Shown piece after piece: positions 15,671 through 22,095 of a DNA stretch of 22,095 nt. Source of the stretch: Nitrospirota bacterium (lineage in GTDB: Bacteria > Nitrospinota_A > UBA7883 > JACRGQ01); assembly GCA_024275955.1 (NCBI GenBank), contig JAJRYD010000018.1:1-22095 (forward strand), written 5' to 3'. The first letter of the stretch is position 1; each line of letters begins with the position of its first letter. Both the position numbers and the translations under genes were made by a program. The notes under the pieces were generated by a model. It had not been told where the DNA came from. It ran no database searches and saw nothing but the letters and a program-made list of their open reading frames with translations.

Positions 15671-16474
15671 TTATCTCTTTTTGCTCTTCGAGCCGCGAGC
15701 TTTACCCAGACCACTCTCTTTAATTGTAACCTGAAACTCGTCCGATTCGATAAATGAAAGGCTGGTGCTGGCCGCTTTTTGCTCTGCCTCTTTTTTTGAC
15801 CTGCCGGACGCCAGCCCAAGCTTTAGCTTTTTTACATGCACTTCGACCTCGAATATTCTAGCGTGCGACGGCCCTTTTTCGGCGACAACCCTGTAATGCG
15901 GGTCCGCGCCGAGGTAATACTGTGCCATCTTTTGAAGCCTTCCTTTAAAGTTACTCGCCTCCCTATCGGGCGGATGCACCACAATATCGTTCTCTGCGAA
16001 CCGCAGTATAAAATTCTGCGCCTTTTTGAAACTGCCGTCAAGGTATATCGAGCCGATAACCGCTTCGAAAACATTCGCCAAAATAGAGCTTTTCCTTCTG
16101 CCACCTGTTCTTGCCTCGCCGGAGCCAAGAAGGATATATTTCCCCAGCCCCATCCTTTTGGCGACTATAGTAAGCGACCTCTCGCTTACGACATGCGACT
16201 TGACGTCAGAAAGCCCCCCTTCGTCGTAATGCGGAAACTCGCCGTATATATGGCTACAGACTACGAGGCTCAGCACAGAGTCGCCAAGAAACTCAAGCCT
16301 CTCGTAGTGCGCCTGATCTTTTATCTGTTTTTCATTAAGGAAAGATGGGTGCGTGAGCGCCTCGTTTAACAGGTCGAGGTTTTTAAAGCGGTATCCTATA
16401 TGCTTTTCGAATTCGCGAAGTATCTTTTCTCTAGCAGAGTCTCTTTTTGTAAGTTTCCGCCAGAAGAATATCAC
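15671..16474 (-). CDS. rnc: Ribonuclease III
   Basis: A double-strand-specific endoribonuclease for rRNA and mRNA processing. I start at GTG 16474, 5 nt after the fabF stop, with AAAGG upstream, giving 267 residues; the longer open frame overlaps fabF and has no family counterpart. The RNase III domain has E-R-L-E-F-L-G-D-S-V-L (E61 and D65 of the metal site), followed later by N-V-F-E-A-V-I-G-S-I-Y-L-D-G with the catalytic glutamate. A dsRNA-binding domain occupies about residues 180-250 (F-K-G-R-L-Q-K...S-K-K-E-A-E-Q-K-A-A). A lysine-rich tail of about 20 residues closes the protein. Placement after acpP-fabF is common. Confidence 0.92.
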   Translation of the reverse strand: MIFFWRKLTKRDSAREKILREFEKHIGYRFKNLDLLNEALTHPSFLNEKQIKDQAHYERLEFLGDSVLSLVVCSHIYGEFPHYDEGGLSDVKSHVVSERSLTIVAKRMGLGKYILLGSGEARTGGRRKSSILANVFEAVIGSIYLDGSFKKAQNFILRFAENDIVVHPPDREASNFKGRLQKMAQYYLGADPHYRVVAEKGPSHARIFEVEVHVKKLKLGLASGRSKKEAEQKAASTSLSFIESDEFQVTIKESGLGKARGSKSKKR

Positions 16475-16479
16475 AGGTT

Positions 16480-17727
16480 TTAGACCTTTCGCATTATCAG
16501 CGTTGCGTTGGTCCCCCCGAAACCGAACGAGTTCGATAGAACTACGTTTAAATCCTTTTTTACCGCCTTGTTTGGAACATAGAATAGGTCGCATCCTTCC
16601 GCCGGTTCAAAGTGGTTTATCGTTGGCGGTATTACCCCCTCTTCAAGAGCTTTGGCGCAGAAGATAGCCTCTATCCCTCCGGCGGCTCCCAGCAGATGGC
16701 CTGTCATAGATTTCGTGCTGGATATCGCAATGTTGTACGCATGTCCGCCAAATACTTTTTTGACGGCGTTTGTTTCTACTACATCGGCGCCGGTGGAAGT
16801 TCCATGCGCGTTTATATAATCTACATCTTCTGGTTTTACAACGGCATCTTTAAGAGCCGACGCCATACAGCTGGCAGCACCCTCGCCTTCGGGGTGAGGC
16901 GATGTTATATGATAGGCATCGCTACTCATTCCGTAGCCGATAATCTCGGCATATATTTTTGCGCCGCGCTCCTTTGCTCTCTCCATCTCTTCAAGAACCA
17001 CTATGCCGGCTCCTTCGCCCATCACGAACCCATCCCTATCTTTATCCCACGGCCTGCTTGCTGTCGCTGGGTCGTCGTTTCTTGTCGATAACGCTTTAGC
17101 GGCGGCGAAACCGCCTACAGCCAACGGAGATATGACCGACTCCGTTCCACCTGCTATCATCAGGTCTGCCTCTCCTCTTTGAATAAGACGAAATGAATCT
17201 CCTATCGCATGTGTGCCTGTGGCGCAGGCTGTCGTTATACAGCTGTTCGGCCCCTTGGCGCCATGTATCATCGAAACATGACCGGATGCCAGATTTGTAA
17301 TAACCATAGGAATAAAAAACGGGCTTATCTTGCGCGGCCCTTTTTCTTTAAGGATGTTGTGGGTACGCTCTATAGCAGGCAGACCGCCTATGCCGGAGCC
17401 TATAATAACCCCTGCTTTGGGAGCAAGCTTATCGTCTATTTTTATCTCCGCGTCGTCCATAGCCATAGAGGCAGACGCAACGGCATACTGGATGAAAAGA
17501 TCCATCTTTTTGATATCTTTTTTGCCTATCCAGTCGAGAGGATCAAAGCGTTTCACCTCGCCGGCAAAGCAAACAGGAAAGCCGGAAAAGCTGGCGGTAT
17601 CGAACCTTGTTATCGGCCCGATACCATTCTTCCCGTTCTTTACCCCTTCCCACGATTCGGCAACGGAATTGCCGATGGGCGTGAGCATCCCCATTCCCGT
17701 AACGACAACTTTTCTGGGCGTGGGGAT
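16480..17727 (-). CDS. fabF: Beta-ketoacyl-ACP synthase II, apparent AUC start
   Basis: A condensing enzyme of fatty-acid elongation that adds malonyl-ACP to acyl-ACP. It carries the catalytic cysteine in T-T-A-C-A-T-G-T-H and the two histidines in N-A-H-G-T-S-T-G and [11 protein letters not shown]. The family start is a strand R-K-V-V-V-T-G-M-G. Between the in-frame TAA just upstream and the methionine of T-G-M there is no ATG, GTG or TTG. An ATC at 17725-17727 lies 8 nt after an AAGGAG site that overlaps the acpP stop, and would give [12 protein letters not shown], 415 residues, the usual FabF length. Starting at the internal ATG (17694) would delete the first strand and has no good ribosome site. 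I therefore use the ATC start; a base error there is the alternative. Confidence 0.9.
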   Translation of the reverse strand: MPTPRKVVVTGMGMLTPIGNSVAESWEGVKNGKNGIGPITRFDTASFSGFPVCFAGEVKRFDPLDWIGKKDIKKMDLFIQYAVASASMAMDDAEIKIDDKLAPKAGVIIGSGIGGLPAIERTHNILKEKGPRKISPFFIPMVITNLASGHVSMIHGAKGPNSCITTACATGTHAIGDSFRLIQRGEADLMIAGGTESVISPLAVGGFAAAKALSTRNDDPATASRPWDKDRDGFVMGEGAGIVVLEEMERAKERGAKIYAEIIGYGMSSDAYHITSPHPEGEGAASCMASALKDAVVKPEDVDYINAHGTSTGADVVETNAVKKVFGGHAYNIAISSTKSMTGHLLGAAGGIEAIFCAKALEEGVIPPTINHFEPAEGCDLFYVPNKAVKKDLNVVLSNSFGFGGTNATLIMRKV

Positions 17728-17731
17728 TGTT

Positions 17732-17965
17732 TTAGCTCCTTTTGGACTTTATATAGTCAGTGGCGTCACTAACTTTCTGTATTTTTTCGGCATCATCATC
17801 TGGAATCTCTATATCAAACGCTTCCTCAAACGCCATCACAAGCTCTGCCGTATCGAGAGAATCAGCTCCAAGGTCGTCTATAAAAGAGGAGTCAGACTTA
17901 ATCTCCTCCAGTTTAACGTCGAGTTGCTCGGCGATAATCTCATTCACTTTCGCATCAATATCCAT
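17732..17965 (-). CDS. acpP: Acyl carrier protein
   Basis: A 77-residue acidic four-helix carrier. The phosphopantetheine serine sits in [10 protein letters not shown], the ACP signature. I use the ATG at 17965 and not the TTG before it, because AGGAGG lies 5 nt upstream of the ATG and only 2 nt upstream of the TTG. It is the first gene of acpP-fabF-rnc-queE and ends 4 nt before the presumed fabF start, so the fabF ribosome site lies inside its last codons. Confidence 0.96.
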   Translation of the reverse strand: MDIDAKVNEIIAEQLDVKLEEIKSDSSFIDDLGADSLDTAELVMAFEEAFDIEIPDDDAEKIQKVSDATDYIKSKRS

Positions 17966-18005
17966 CAATCCCTCCTCATTAGGTTCCTTAAACCGTTGTA
18001 TGCTA

Positions 18006-18011
18006 ATAATA
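18006..18011 (-). promoter_or_regulatory. Possible -10 box of the acpP operon
   Basis: TATTAT on the minus strand, about 40 nt before acpP. No good -35 is visible at 16-18 nt. The 17966-18199 stretch holds nothing else I can support. Confidence 0.25.
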
Positions 18012-18199
18012 TCCGTAGCTACTCGAAAGTGCTATTTAAGTCGATTTCCCGAAACATTTCCACCTGTTTTTTATGATAAGGCCTAAAAAGGTACCAGTAG
18101 GAAACTATAAATGTATGCTTTTTAGCTGGCATGGATGATTTTGTATACATTTACTAAACCTTAGAGATTCTAATAGACTGATTTTAAAGTAGTTATTTG

Positions 18200-18215
18200 T
18201 GGCATAGCTATTGCT
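18200..18215 (+). promoter_or_regulatory. Sigma-54 (RpoN) promoter
   Basis: TGGCATAGCTATTGCT fits the consensus TGGCAYR-N4-TTGCW at all key positions, with the exact spacing between the -24 GG and -12 GC. The predicted transcription start is near 18226. It reads toward, and antisense to, the 3' end of gspK. Confidence 0.6.
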
Positions 18216-18238
18216 CCATCCATAGGAGAGATTGAAGC

Positions 18239-18346
18239 ATGAAACATTGCAACAAGAGTCTCTTCCTCTCCATAGGGGGTGGATACCCCACTATCCGCCC
18301 CCAATCTTTACATTTTGGGGTTCAAAGTGGTCGTCTGCCCAGTTAA
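18239..18346 (+). CDS. Possible 35-residue small ORF behind the sigma-54 promoter
   Basis: ATG with GGAGAG 8 nt upstream, 35 codons to TAA. The peptide begins M-K-H-C-N-K-S-L-F-L-S. It has no recognised domain, and its second half overlaps gspK in antisense, so it may be a chance ORF in a small RNA. A hairpin, GGGGT-ggat-ACCCC, lies at 18276-18289. The leader from the predicted start would be only about 13 nt. Confidence 0.25.
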   Translation: MKHCNKSLFLSIGGGYPTIRPQSLHFGVQSGRLPS

Positions 18347-19214
18347 GAATAACCAGCCTCCCGTTAGATTTCGCTACAACCGCTTTTAGATGGTGAACCA
18401 CTCTACTGCCGGCCATTCTGCCTGTCGAACTTATCGTAAATATGTCCGATTTCGCCACTGCGTTGATATAGCCTTGAGATTCTCTTTGCTCCAGCAAAAG
18501 CTCTACCTGATCCACAGGCATTCCGCTGACGATAAGGGCAACGCCGGAGGCGGTATTCGGGTTTATCGAAATCCTTGGATAGACAGTAAGAAACTCCGAA
18601 AGCGTTTCGTACAGTTCCTTTGTTACCCCTTTCACCTTCATCAGCTCGCTTAGAGTAACAAATTCACTGTCGCCAGCACTGTAAGGCGGGTCAAGCTTCT
18701 TATAGTAGTCGCTCTCCGCTCCGTTCACTCTATGGAGGTCGTCTATGTCAACCCAGTCGAGAACCGAGTCGGCAATCGTCTCTATATCTACATCTCCGTC
18801 AGGAAAGAGTGTCTGGAGAAACAGCATCATATTACCCTGGCTGAGCGCCAGCTCATTCAGGTTCAGCTTGCTGTTTTCATCTTCGATAAAATACGAGACC
18901 AGCCCCTCCCCCAGCTTCACGCCGCTCCTTGAAGAAAATTCCATGCTGTCAAAATCTTCTTCCTCCCATCCAAACCTTACGCCGTCCTCGCTTTTGTAAT
19001 GAAACTTAGAGTCGACAAGTATCTCATTCATAGCCATCTGAATACCGGCGTAAGCGAGAAAGTAGGCTTGCCTATCCTCCTTAAAGTTCCGCACCGCGCC
19101 GACATCCCCCCGCGCGCTTACTACCATCTCAAAAGAGATAACTGTAAGTATCACCAACAGCCACAAAACCATCACAAGCGCTATCCCTTTGTTATTGGCA
19201 GTTATCTTTCTCAT
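18291..19214 (-). CDS. gspK: Type II secretion minor pseudopilin GspK
   Basis: A 307-residue tip pseudopilin. I start at the ATG overlapping the gspJ stop (ATGA), which puts the prepilin site near the N-terminus: K-G-I-A-L-V-M-V-L-W-L-L. The usual glutamate at position +5 of the mature protein is absent, as is typical of GspK, which caps the pseudopilus. The large globular domain contains N-L-N-E-L-A, D-W-V-D-I-D-D and S-I-N-P-N-T-A-S-G, hallmarks of the GspK helical insert (SAM-like fold). The 3' end faces a sigma-54 promoter on the other strand. Confidence 0.85.
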   Translation of the reverse strand: MRKITANNKGIALVMVLWLLVILTVISFEMVVSARGDVGAVRNFKEDRQAYFLAYAGIQMAMNEILVDSKFHYKSEDGVRFGWEEEDFDSMEFSSRSGVKLGEGLVSYFIEDENSKLNLNELALSQGNMMLFLQTLFPDGDVDIETIADSVLDWVDIDDLHRVNGAESDYYKKLDPPYSAGDSEFVTLSELMKVKGVTKELYETLSEFLTVYPRISINPNTASGVALIVSGMPVDQVELLLEQRESQGYINAVAKSDIFTISSTGRMAGSRVVHHLKAVVAKSNGRLVILNWADDHFEPQNVKIGGG

Positions 19215-19927
19215 CCCTGCCCGCTTTCCTTTAGCTCTGTTTCCATACCCTGAAAAATGGGGATTAGCATACCGGGCCACGAAAACCGCCCGTCAGCCGT
19301 TTCGACCGTAAGCCTTAACGCTTTTGGAAAAAGAGATTCCTGCCCATACTCCAGCACACCGCTATTACCGGCGCTGTTCTCCGGCTTTACCTCGCCAACC
19401 CAAACAAACTCCTCTAGGCCGCTCTCCTCGCCCGCTTTGATATCCGGCACAAGATACTCTATAGAAAAAACTTTTACCCTCCCTTCGCTAATCACAAACC
19501 GTTCTCCTGCCTGTTCTTCCAGTGCTAGAAGAGGGTTAAAAACAGATTCCTCGAAGTAAAGCACTGCCCCATCTCTTTCGTAAAATATCTTTTGCAAAAA
19601 AAGCCCGCCCGTCTCGCCGGCATCGTGAACCCTCGGGTATGGAGTAACGAAAGATACCGATATCTCATCGCCATCAAAAGCGAGTAGCATCTCCTCGCCA
19701 GCTTTGCCTACAGCCATAACCTTCTTCGCGGTTTTTAACTGTTTGCTTATAAGGTTTACAGCCTCCGTAACGCCGTAGTGGTTTTCAATCTTCTGCCCGC
19801 CAGCTTCCCACAGCTTTATAGAAAGGTTAAACCCGCCAGAAAGCGTAACCAATATTATCGAAAGAAGAGTGATAGAAACGACAAGCTCAAGAAGCGTAAA
19901 GCCTTTCTGCGACGAAAGCTGTCTCAT
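19211..19927 (-). CDS. gspJ: Type II secretion minor pseudopilin GspJ
   Basis: A 238-residue prepilin-like protein with the peptidase site K-G-F-T-L-L-E-L-V-V (cleavage after G, glutamate at +5) followed by a 20-residue hydrophobic helix. After the helix comes N-L-S-I-K-L-W-E-A-G, then a beta-rich globular domain. It overlaps gspI upstream and gspK downstream by 4 nt each, and its order and size fit GspJ, which joins GspI and GspK at the pseudopilus tip. The minor-pilin class is certain; the J assignment rests on gene order and size. Confidence 0.8.
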   Translation of the reverse strand: MRQLSSQKGFTLLELVVSITLLSIILVTLSGGFNLSIKLWEAGGQKIENHYGVTEAVNLISKQLKTAKKVMAVGKAGEEMLLAFDGDEISVSFVTPYPRVHDAGETGGLFLQKIFYERDGAVLYFEESVFNPLLALEEQAGERFVISEGRVKVFSIEYLVPDIKAGEESGLEEFVWVGEVKPENSAGNSGVLEYGQESLFPKALRLTVETADGRFSWPGMLIPIFQGMETELKESGQG

Positions 19928-20349
19928 CGCTTCGCTTCCTCTACAAATGTTTTAAGAGAAATAAGCTCCAAGCTTCTTTCACTTTTTCCATCTTTCCAGC
20001 CTACCGTCACCTTTACGCTGTAGGTAACAGGCTGTAGAGCCTGCTCCGGTTCCATCTCCCAGCCTATAACCTCCTCGTATTCCCCTATTTCGGTAGACCA
20101 TTTAAAGCTTTCGTTGCCTTTATAAACTCCAGCGTCGCTACCAGCTTCGAAACTCTCCCCAAAAAGTTTTTCGTTCATCGTCTGCTCGGCAAGCAGTGCC
20201 GCAAGCGCATACCTCTCGGAATCTTCTATATTCCGCAGTGTGCCGCCAAAAAGCTGGAAGATAGAAGAAAGGGCGATAGCCAATATCGTGAAGGCGACAA
20301 GTATTTCCAACAGCGTGAAGCCTTTGGCAGTCTTAAAACAGGCTGTCAC
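19924..20349 (-). CDS. gspI: Type II secretion minor pseudopilin GspI
   Basis: A 141-residue pseudopilin with K-G-F-T-L-L-E-I-L-V-A-F and a hydrophobic helix, then the A-L-A-A-L-L-A-E-Q-T-M-N-E segment typical of GspI (usual form L-A-x-x-x-A-E-N-Q/L). The start is GTG within GTGA, overlapping the gspH stop, which sets the start firmly. It acts as the first tip subunit, in complex with GspJ and GspK. Confidence 0.82.
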   Translation of the reverse strand: MTACFKTAKGFTLLEILVAFTILAIALSSIFQLFGGTLRNIEDSERYALAALLAEQTMNEKLFGESFEAGSDAGVYKGNESFKWSTEIGEYEEVIGWEMEPEQALQPVTYSVKVTVGWKDGKSERSLELISLKTFVEEAKR

Positions 20350-20864
20350 TGTTTTTCCTTCGCCGTTGGAAACATCTTGGTACGGCCGGAGATAAGGTCA
20401 ACCTCTATAAGGTAGCCTACGCCGTCGTCGTAAAATGAAGCGTCGGTGGAAGTAACATAAAGCGTGGCCCCGCTGGAAGTTCCCATCGGTGAAAACCGCA
20501 CAGAGGTAACCCGCACCCTCTGGCCGTTCTTTTTCCATATAGCGATATCGGGTGGGATATCTATTGCCAATGCTTTTTTCGCATCTCTATCTTCGGGGCT
20601 GTACATCCCTTTAAGGGGGTAGATAATCTTTTTTTCGTTATCAATAACGAGAGAGAAAATCGCTTTCTCCGAAACCGATTTGGCCCTAACAGCCCTAAGC
20701 GCCGATGCCAGTTGCGACGCTCCGCTTCTTATCGAAGCTTTTTGAACAGAACCGGAAAAGGCAGGAAGGCCGATACCAACAATAAGGCCGATAATAACCA
20801 TAACAACAAGAAGCTCTATAAGAGAAAAACCGGCATTCTTCTTAAACGGCATAAACGCTTTCAT
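20346..20864 (-). CDS. gspH: Type II secretion minor pseudopilin GspH
   Basis: A 172-residue protein with A-G-F-S-L-I-E-L-L-V-V-M, the prepilin cleavage site and glutamate +5, followed by the hydrophobic helix and a beta-rich domain with S-G-A-S-Q-L-A-S-A-L-R-A-V-R, as in GspH/FimT proteins. It is the first gene of the visible operon; the major pseudopilin gene gspG, normally just upstream, is not here. The ribosome site is weak. On the same strand upstream, TGGCATAGCATGC (about 20880-20900) matches a sigma-54 -24 box, but its -12 box is wrong. Confidence 0.8.
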   Translation of the reverse strand: MKAFMPFKKNAGFSLIELLVVMVIIGLIVGIGLPAFSGSVQKASIRSGASQLASALRAVRAKSVSEKAIFSLVIDNEKKIIYPLKGMYSPEDRDAKKALAIDIPPDIAIWKKNGQRVRVTSVRFSPMGTSSGATLYVTSTDASFYDDGVGYLIEVDLISGRTKMFPTAKEKQ

Positions 20865-20933
20865 CGAAAGCTATTTTACAGCCGCATGCTATGCCAAGCA
20901 ACTAGGGGGAGCCTGAGAACGGTAACTCTAGGC

Positions 20934-20989
20934 TCTCTGCGCTCTCCGCAGCAAAACCGAGGAATGATTAACCGCAGAGGGCGCAGAGA
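20934..20989. repeat. CGCAGAG hairpin repeat
   Basis: An imperfect 18-bp inverted repeat (TCTCTGCGCTCTCCGCAG against CCGCAGAGGGCGCAGAGA) around a 20-nt loop. It is related to the short repeat at 13898-13927. The surrounding 20865-21122 stretch holds no gene I can support. Confidence 0.55.
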
Positions 20990-21122
20990 AAAACAGGTTC
21001 AATGCTTTGCGGTAGCTCAAGCATTTTTGCCTGAGATTCCTGCGTCAGAGGAAAAGATGAAAACCTTATAATCCAAGACCCAGCCCCAATTCTCATGTTT
21101 TGAAAATTTTTATTGTATTTGA

Positions 21123-21317
21123 TGGGATTACGCTGATGAGGACTATATATATGAAAATAAATTCCCGACAATAGACTATGAACAATGGTGCGGTGAATGG
21201 AAACGAGGCGAGCGGTATTGGTTAGAAAAAGACTTTTTAACTAAAATGCTTGGGAAAGGGGAATTGCCTGAAATGCGAGTAGCCACTCACCCTTTCCGTT
21301 TGTCGCTTACCTTGTAA
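21123..21317 (+). pseudogene. Possible gene remnant, no start codon
   Basis: A 64-codon open frame between TGA and TAA that lacks a usable start. Its translation looks protein-like (D-Y-E-Q-W-C-G-E-W-K-R-G-E-R-Y-W-L-E-K-D-F), rich in aromatic and charged residues, but I do not recognise a family. It overlaps the end of the toxin gene on the other strand. It may be a relic of a decayed gene or chance. Confidence 0.22.
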
Positions 21318-21562
21318 ATGTTTTTTCTGTGGACGATTGCGAGTATGATGATTTCTTGTTTAACGATTCTATAGACGATGCGGTAATCGCCGACACGCAT
21401 CTTCCAGTAGCCTTTTAAGGTTTTTCGCAAAGGTTCGCCGTACCGTTCCGGCACTGTAGCGGTTCTAGTTTCCAGCACCTTCTTTATCCTTTTTTTCAGC
21501 TTTTCGTTTATCTTTTTTAAATCGTCCCTAATAGCCGGATGGTAGAGGAGCTTGTATCGCAA
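21287..21562 (-). CDS. RelE/ParE-family toxin
   Basis: A 91-residue basic protein. The sequence Y-H-P-A-I-R-D-D-L-K-K-I at the N-terminus, the central L-K-G-Y-W-K-M-R-V-G-D-Y-R-I-V-Y and the final I-L-A-I-V-H-R-K-N-I-Y form the RelE/YafQ/ParE fold signature. Members cleave ribosome-bound mRNA (RelE) or block gyrase (ParE); the residues seen, R in M-R-V-G and R in D-Y-R, fit RelE-type but do not decide it. The start is TTG, one base after the antitoxin stop, indicating coupled translation that keeps toxin low relative to antitoxin. Confidence 0.85.
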   Translation of the reverse strand: MRYKLLYHPAIRDDLKKINEKLKKRIKKVLETRTATVPERYGEPLRKTLKGYWKMRVGDYRIVYRIVKQEIIILAIVHRKNIYKVSDKRKG

Positions 21563-21563
21563 A

Positions 21564-21788
21564 CTAGAAAACCTCGTCGTGCTTCAAAGCCTCTTTCCGC
21601 CTAAAAGTTTTGTTCCTTGCTTCCGCTATTTCTCCAAGCTCGACATCTTCTCTTAAGTCCAATGCCACTTTTACGAGGTCGCGTATCTCCATAGATAGCG
21701 AAACTCCGTCCTCTTTGGCGAGCTTTCCTACGCTGTCGTAAAGCGGTTTCTCCAGAACTACGTTTATTCTCGGATTTTTTGTCGGCAT
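21564..21788 (-). CDS. Ribbon-helix-helix antitoxin
   Basis: A 74-residue protein whose N-terminal part (R-I-N-V-V-L-E-K-P-L-Y-D-S-V-G-K-L-A-K-E-D-G, then S-L-S-M-E-I-R-D-L-V) is a ribbon-helix-helix DNA-binding domain. The C-terminal half is charged and probably disordered until it wraps the toxin. An AGGAG site precedes the ATG. It is the first gene of the pair and most likely represses its own promoter through the palindrome at 21813-21828. Confidence 0.82.
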   Translation of the reverse strand: MPTKNPRINVVLEKPLYDSVGKLAKEDGVSLSMEIRDLVKVALDLREDVELGEIAEARNKTFRRKEALKHDEVF

Positions 21789-21812
21789 ACCTTTTCTCCT
21801 TTTAGTGAAAGT

Positions 21813-21838
21813 GTGCCACTTATGGCACGCTTTGTCAA
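21813..21838 (-). promoter_or_regulatory. Toxin-antitoxin promoter with palindromic operator
   Basis: On the minus strand a perfect -35, TTGACA (21833-21838), is followed by the 16-bp palindrome GTGCCATAAGTGGCAC (21813-21828) lying between -35 and the expected -10, where only a poor CACACT is found. Binding of an RHH antitoxin there would block the promoter. Confidence 0.6.
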
Positions 21839-22095
21839 CTGCGCCACGCTGGGCGCGGAGCCGGTTCCCACAGGTGGAGATGGGGGTTCATAAACTTTAG
21901 CAACATCACTACCATTTATAGTGGAACGCTTACTGACCTGCATCAGAATCCCAGACAATGAAGCTCCCCGCGGCAAGCCGCGAGGTATCAGGGGTCAGGG
22001 CTTGAAGAGCCTCAATTGACCGGCTTCGCTCCGCTCCTTCTTCCCTTGCCCTGCAACATATTTCAAAATTATATCTCGACTGCCGCCCTCTCCTA
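21839..22095. other. Right-edge intergenic region, no gene supported
   Basis: A perfect palindrome, CGCGGC-aa-GCCGCG (21969-21982), stands in a GC-rich segment. A minus-strand frame is open from the edge to 21925 but has no family features. Upstream promoter elements for the toxin-antitoxin pair end at 21838. Confidence 0.4.

Noticed and set aside
20880-20900. Second sigma-54 promoter upstream of gspH (TGGCATAGCATGC on the minus strand)
   Set aside because: The -24 box is good but the -12 position lacks the essential GC.
21925-22094. Minus-strand open frame entering from the right edge
   Set aside because: Low-complexity translation through a palindrome, no family features; cannot be judged without the flanking sequence.

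Overview
The window comes from a Gram-negative, probably anaerobic or microaerobic bacterium. Signs of an outer membrane are two periplasmic parvulin-type foldases, a BamE-like lipoprotein and type II secretion minor pseudopilins. Low-potential metabolism is indicated by a two-subunit 2-oxoacid:ferredoxin oxidoreductase beside succinyl-CoA ligase, the arrangement expected for the 2-oxoglutarate/succinyl-CoA step of a reductive or ferredoxin-linked TCA cycle. A deltaproteobacterial- or Nitrospinota-like lineage is plausible but cannot be fixed from this sequence. No rRNA or tRNA gene and no CRISPR array was seen.

Layout. 1-272: 3' end of an Mrp/ApbC-type Fe-S carrier. 273-1104: small HEPN-like gene between repeats. 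1105-5238 (minus): operon of PrsA-like lipoprotein, SurA-like foldase, PP-loop tRNA-thiolation-type protein and a cysteine desulfurase broken by one in-frame amber codon. 5239-5778: divergent intergenic region. 5779-7275 (plus): thioredoxin-like [2Fe-2S] ferredoxin and a dGTPase-family HD hydrolase, then a terminator. 7337-7911: gene-free, with two families of short inverted-repeat elements. 7912-8196 (minus): small lipoprotein. 8422-13493 (plus): tight operon sucC-sucD-korA-korB-ndk, then a terminator. 13545-14998: repeat-rich island with a 129-bp MITE-like element flanked by a 5-bp duplication, a frameshifted second HEPN-like gene and 82-bp direct repeats. 14999-17965 (minus): acpP-fabF-rnc-queE; fabF has no AUG, GUG or UUG at the homologous start and seems to begin at AUC. 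18200-18346 (plus): a good sigma-54 promoter match with a small ORF that overlaps the 3' end of gspK in antisense. 18291-20864 (minus): gspH-I-J-K with 4-bp overlaps. 20865-21286: repeats and a possible gene remnant. 21287-21838 (minus): RelE-type toxin and ribbon-helix-helix antitoxin with a palindromic operator. 21839-22095: no gene supported.

How the genes work together. KorAB makes or consumes succinyl-CoA with ferredoxin, SucCD couples it to nucleotide phosphorylation, and Ndk equilibrates nucleoside phosphates. The cysteine desulfurase and PP-loop protein form a likely sulfur-transfer pair for tRNA thiolation. AcpP and FabF serve fatty-acid elongation. The least ordinary material is the damage and non-standard starts in core genes (amber codon, AUC start), the intergenic elements, and two HEPN-like genes that each sit between the same two repeat families.
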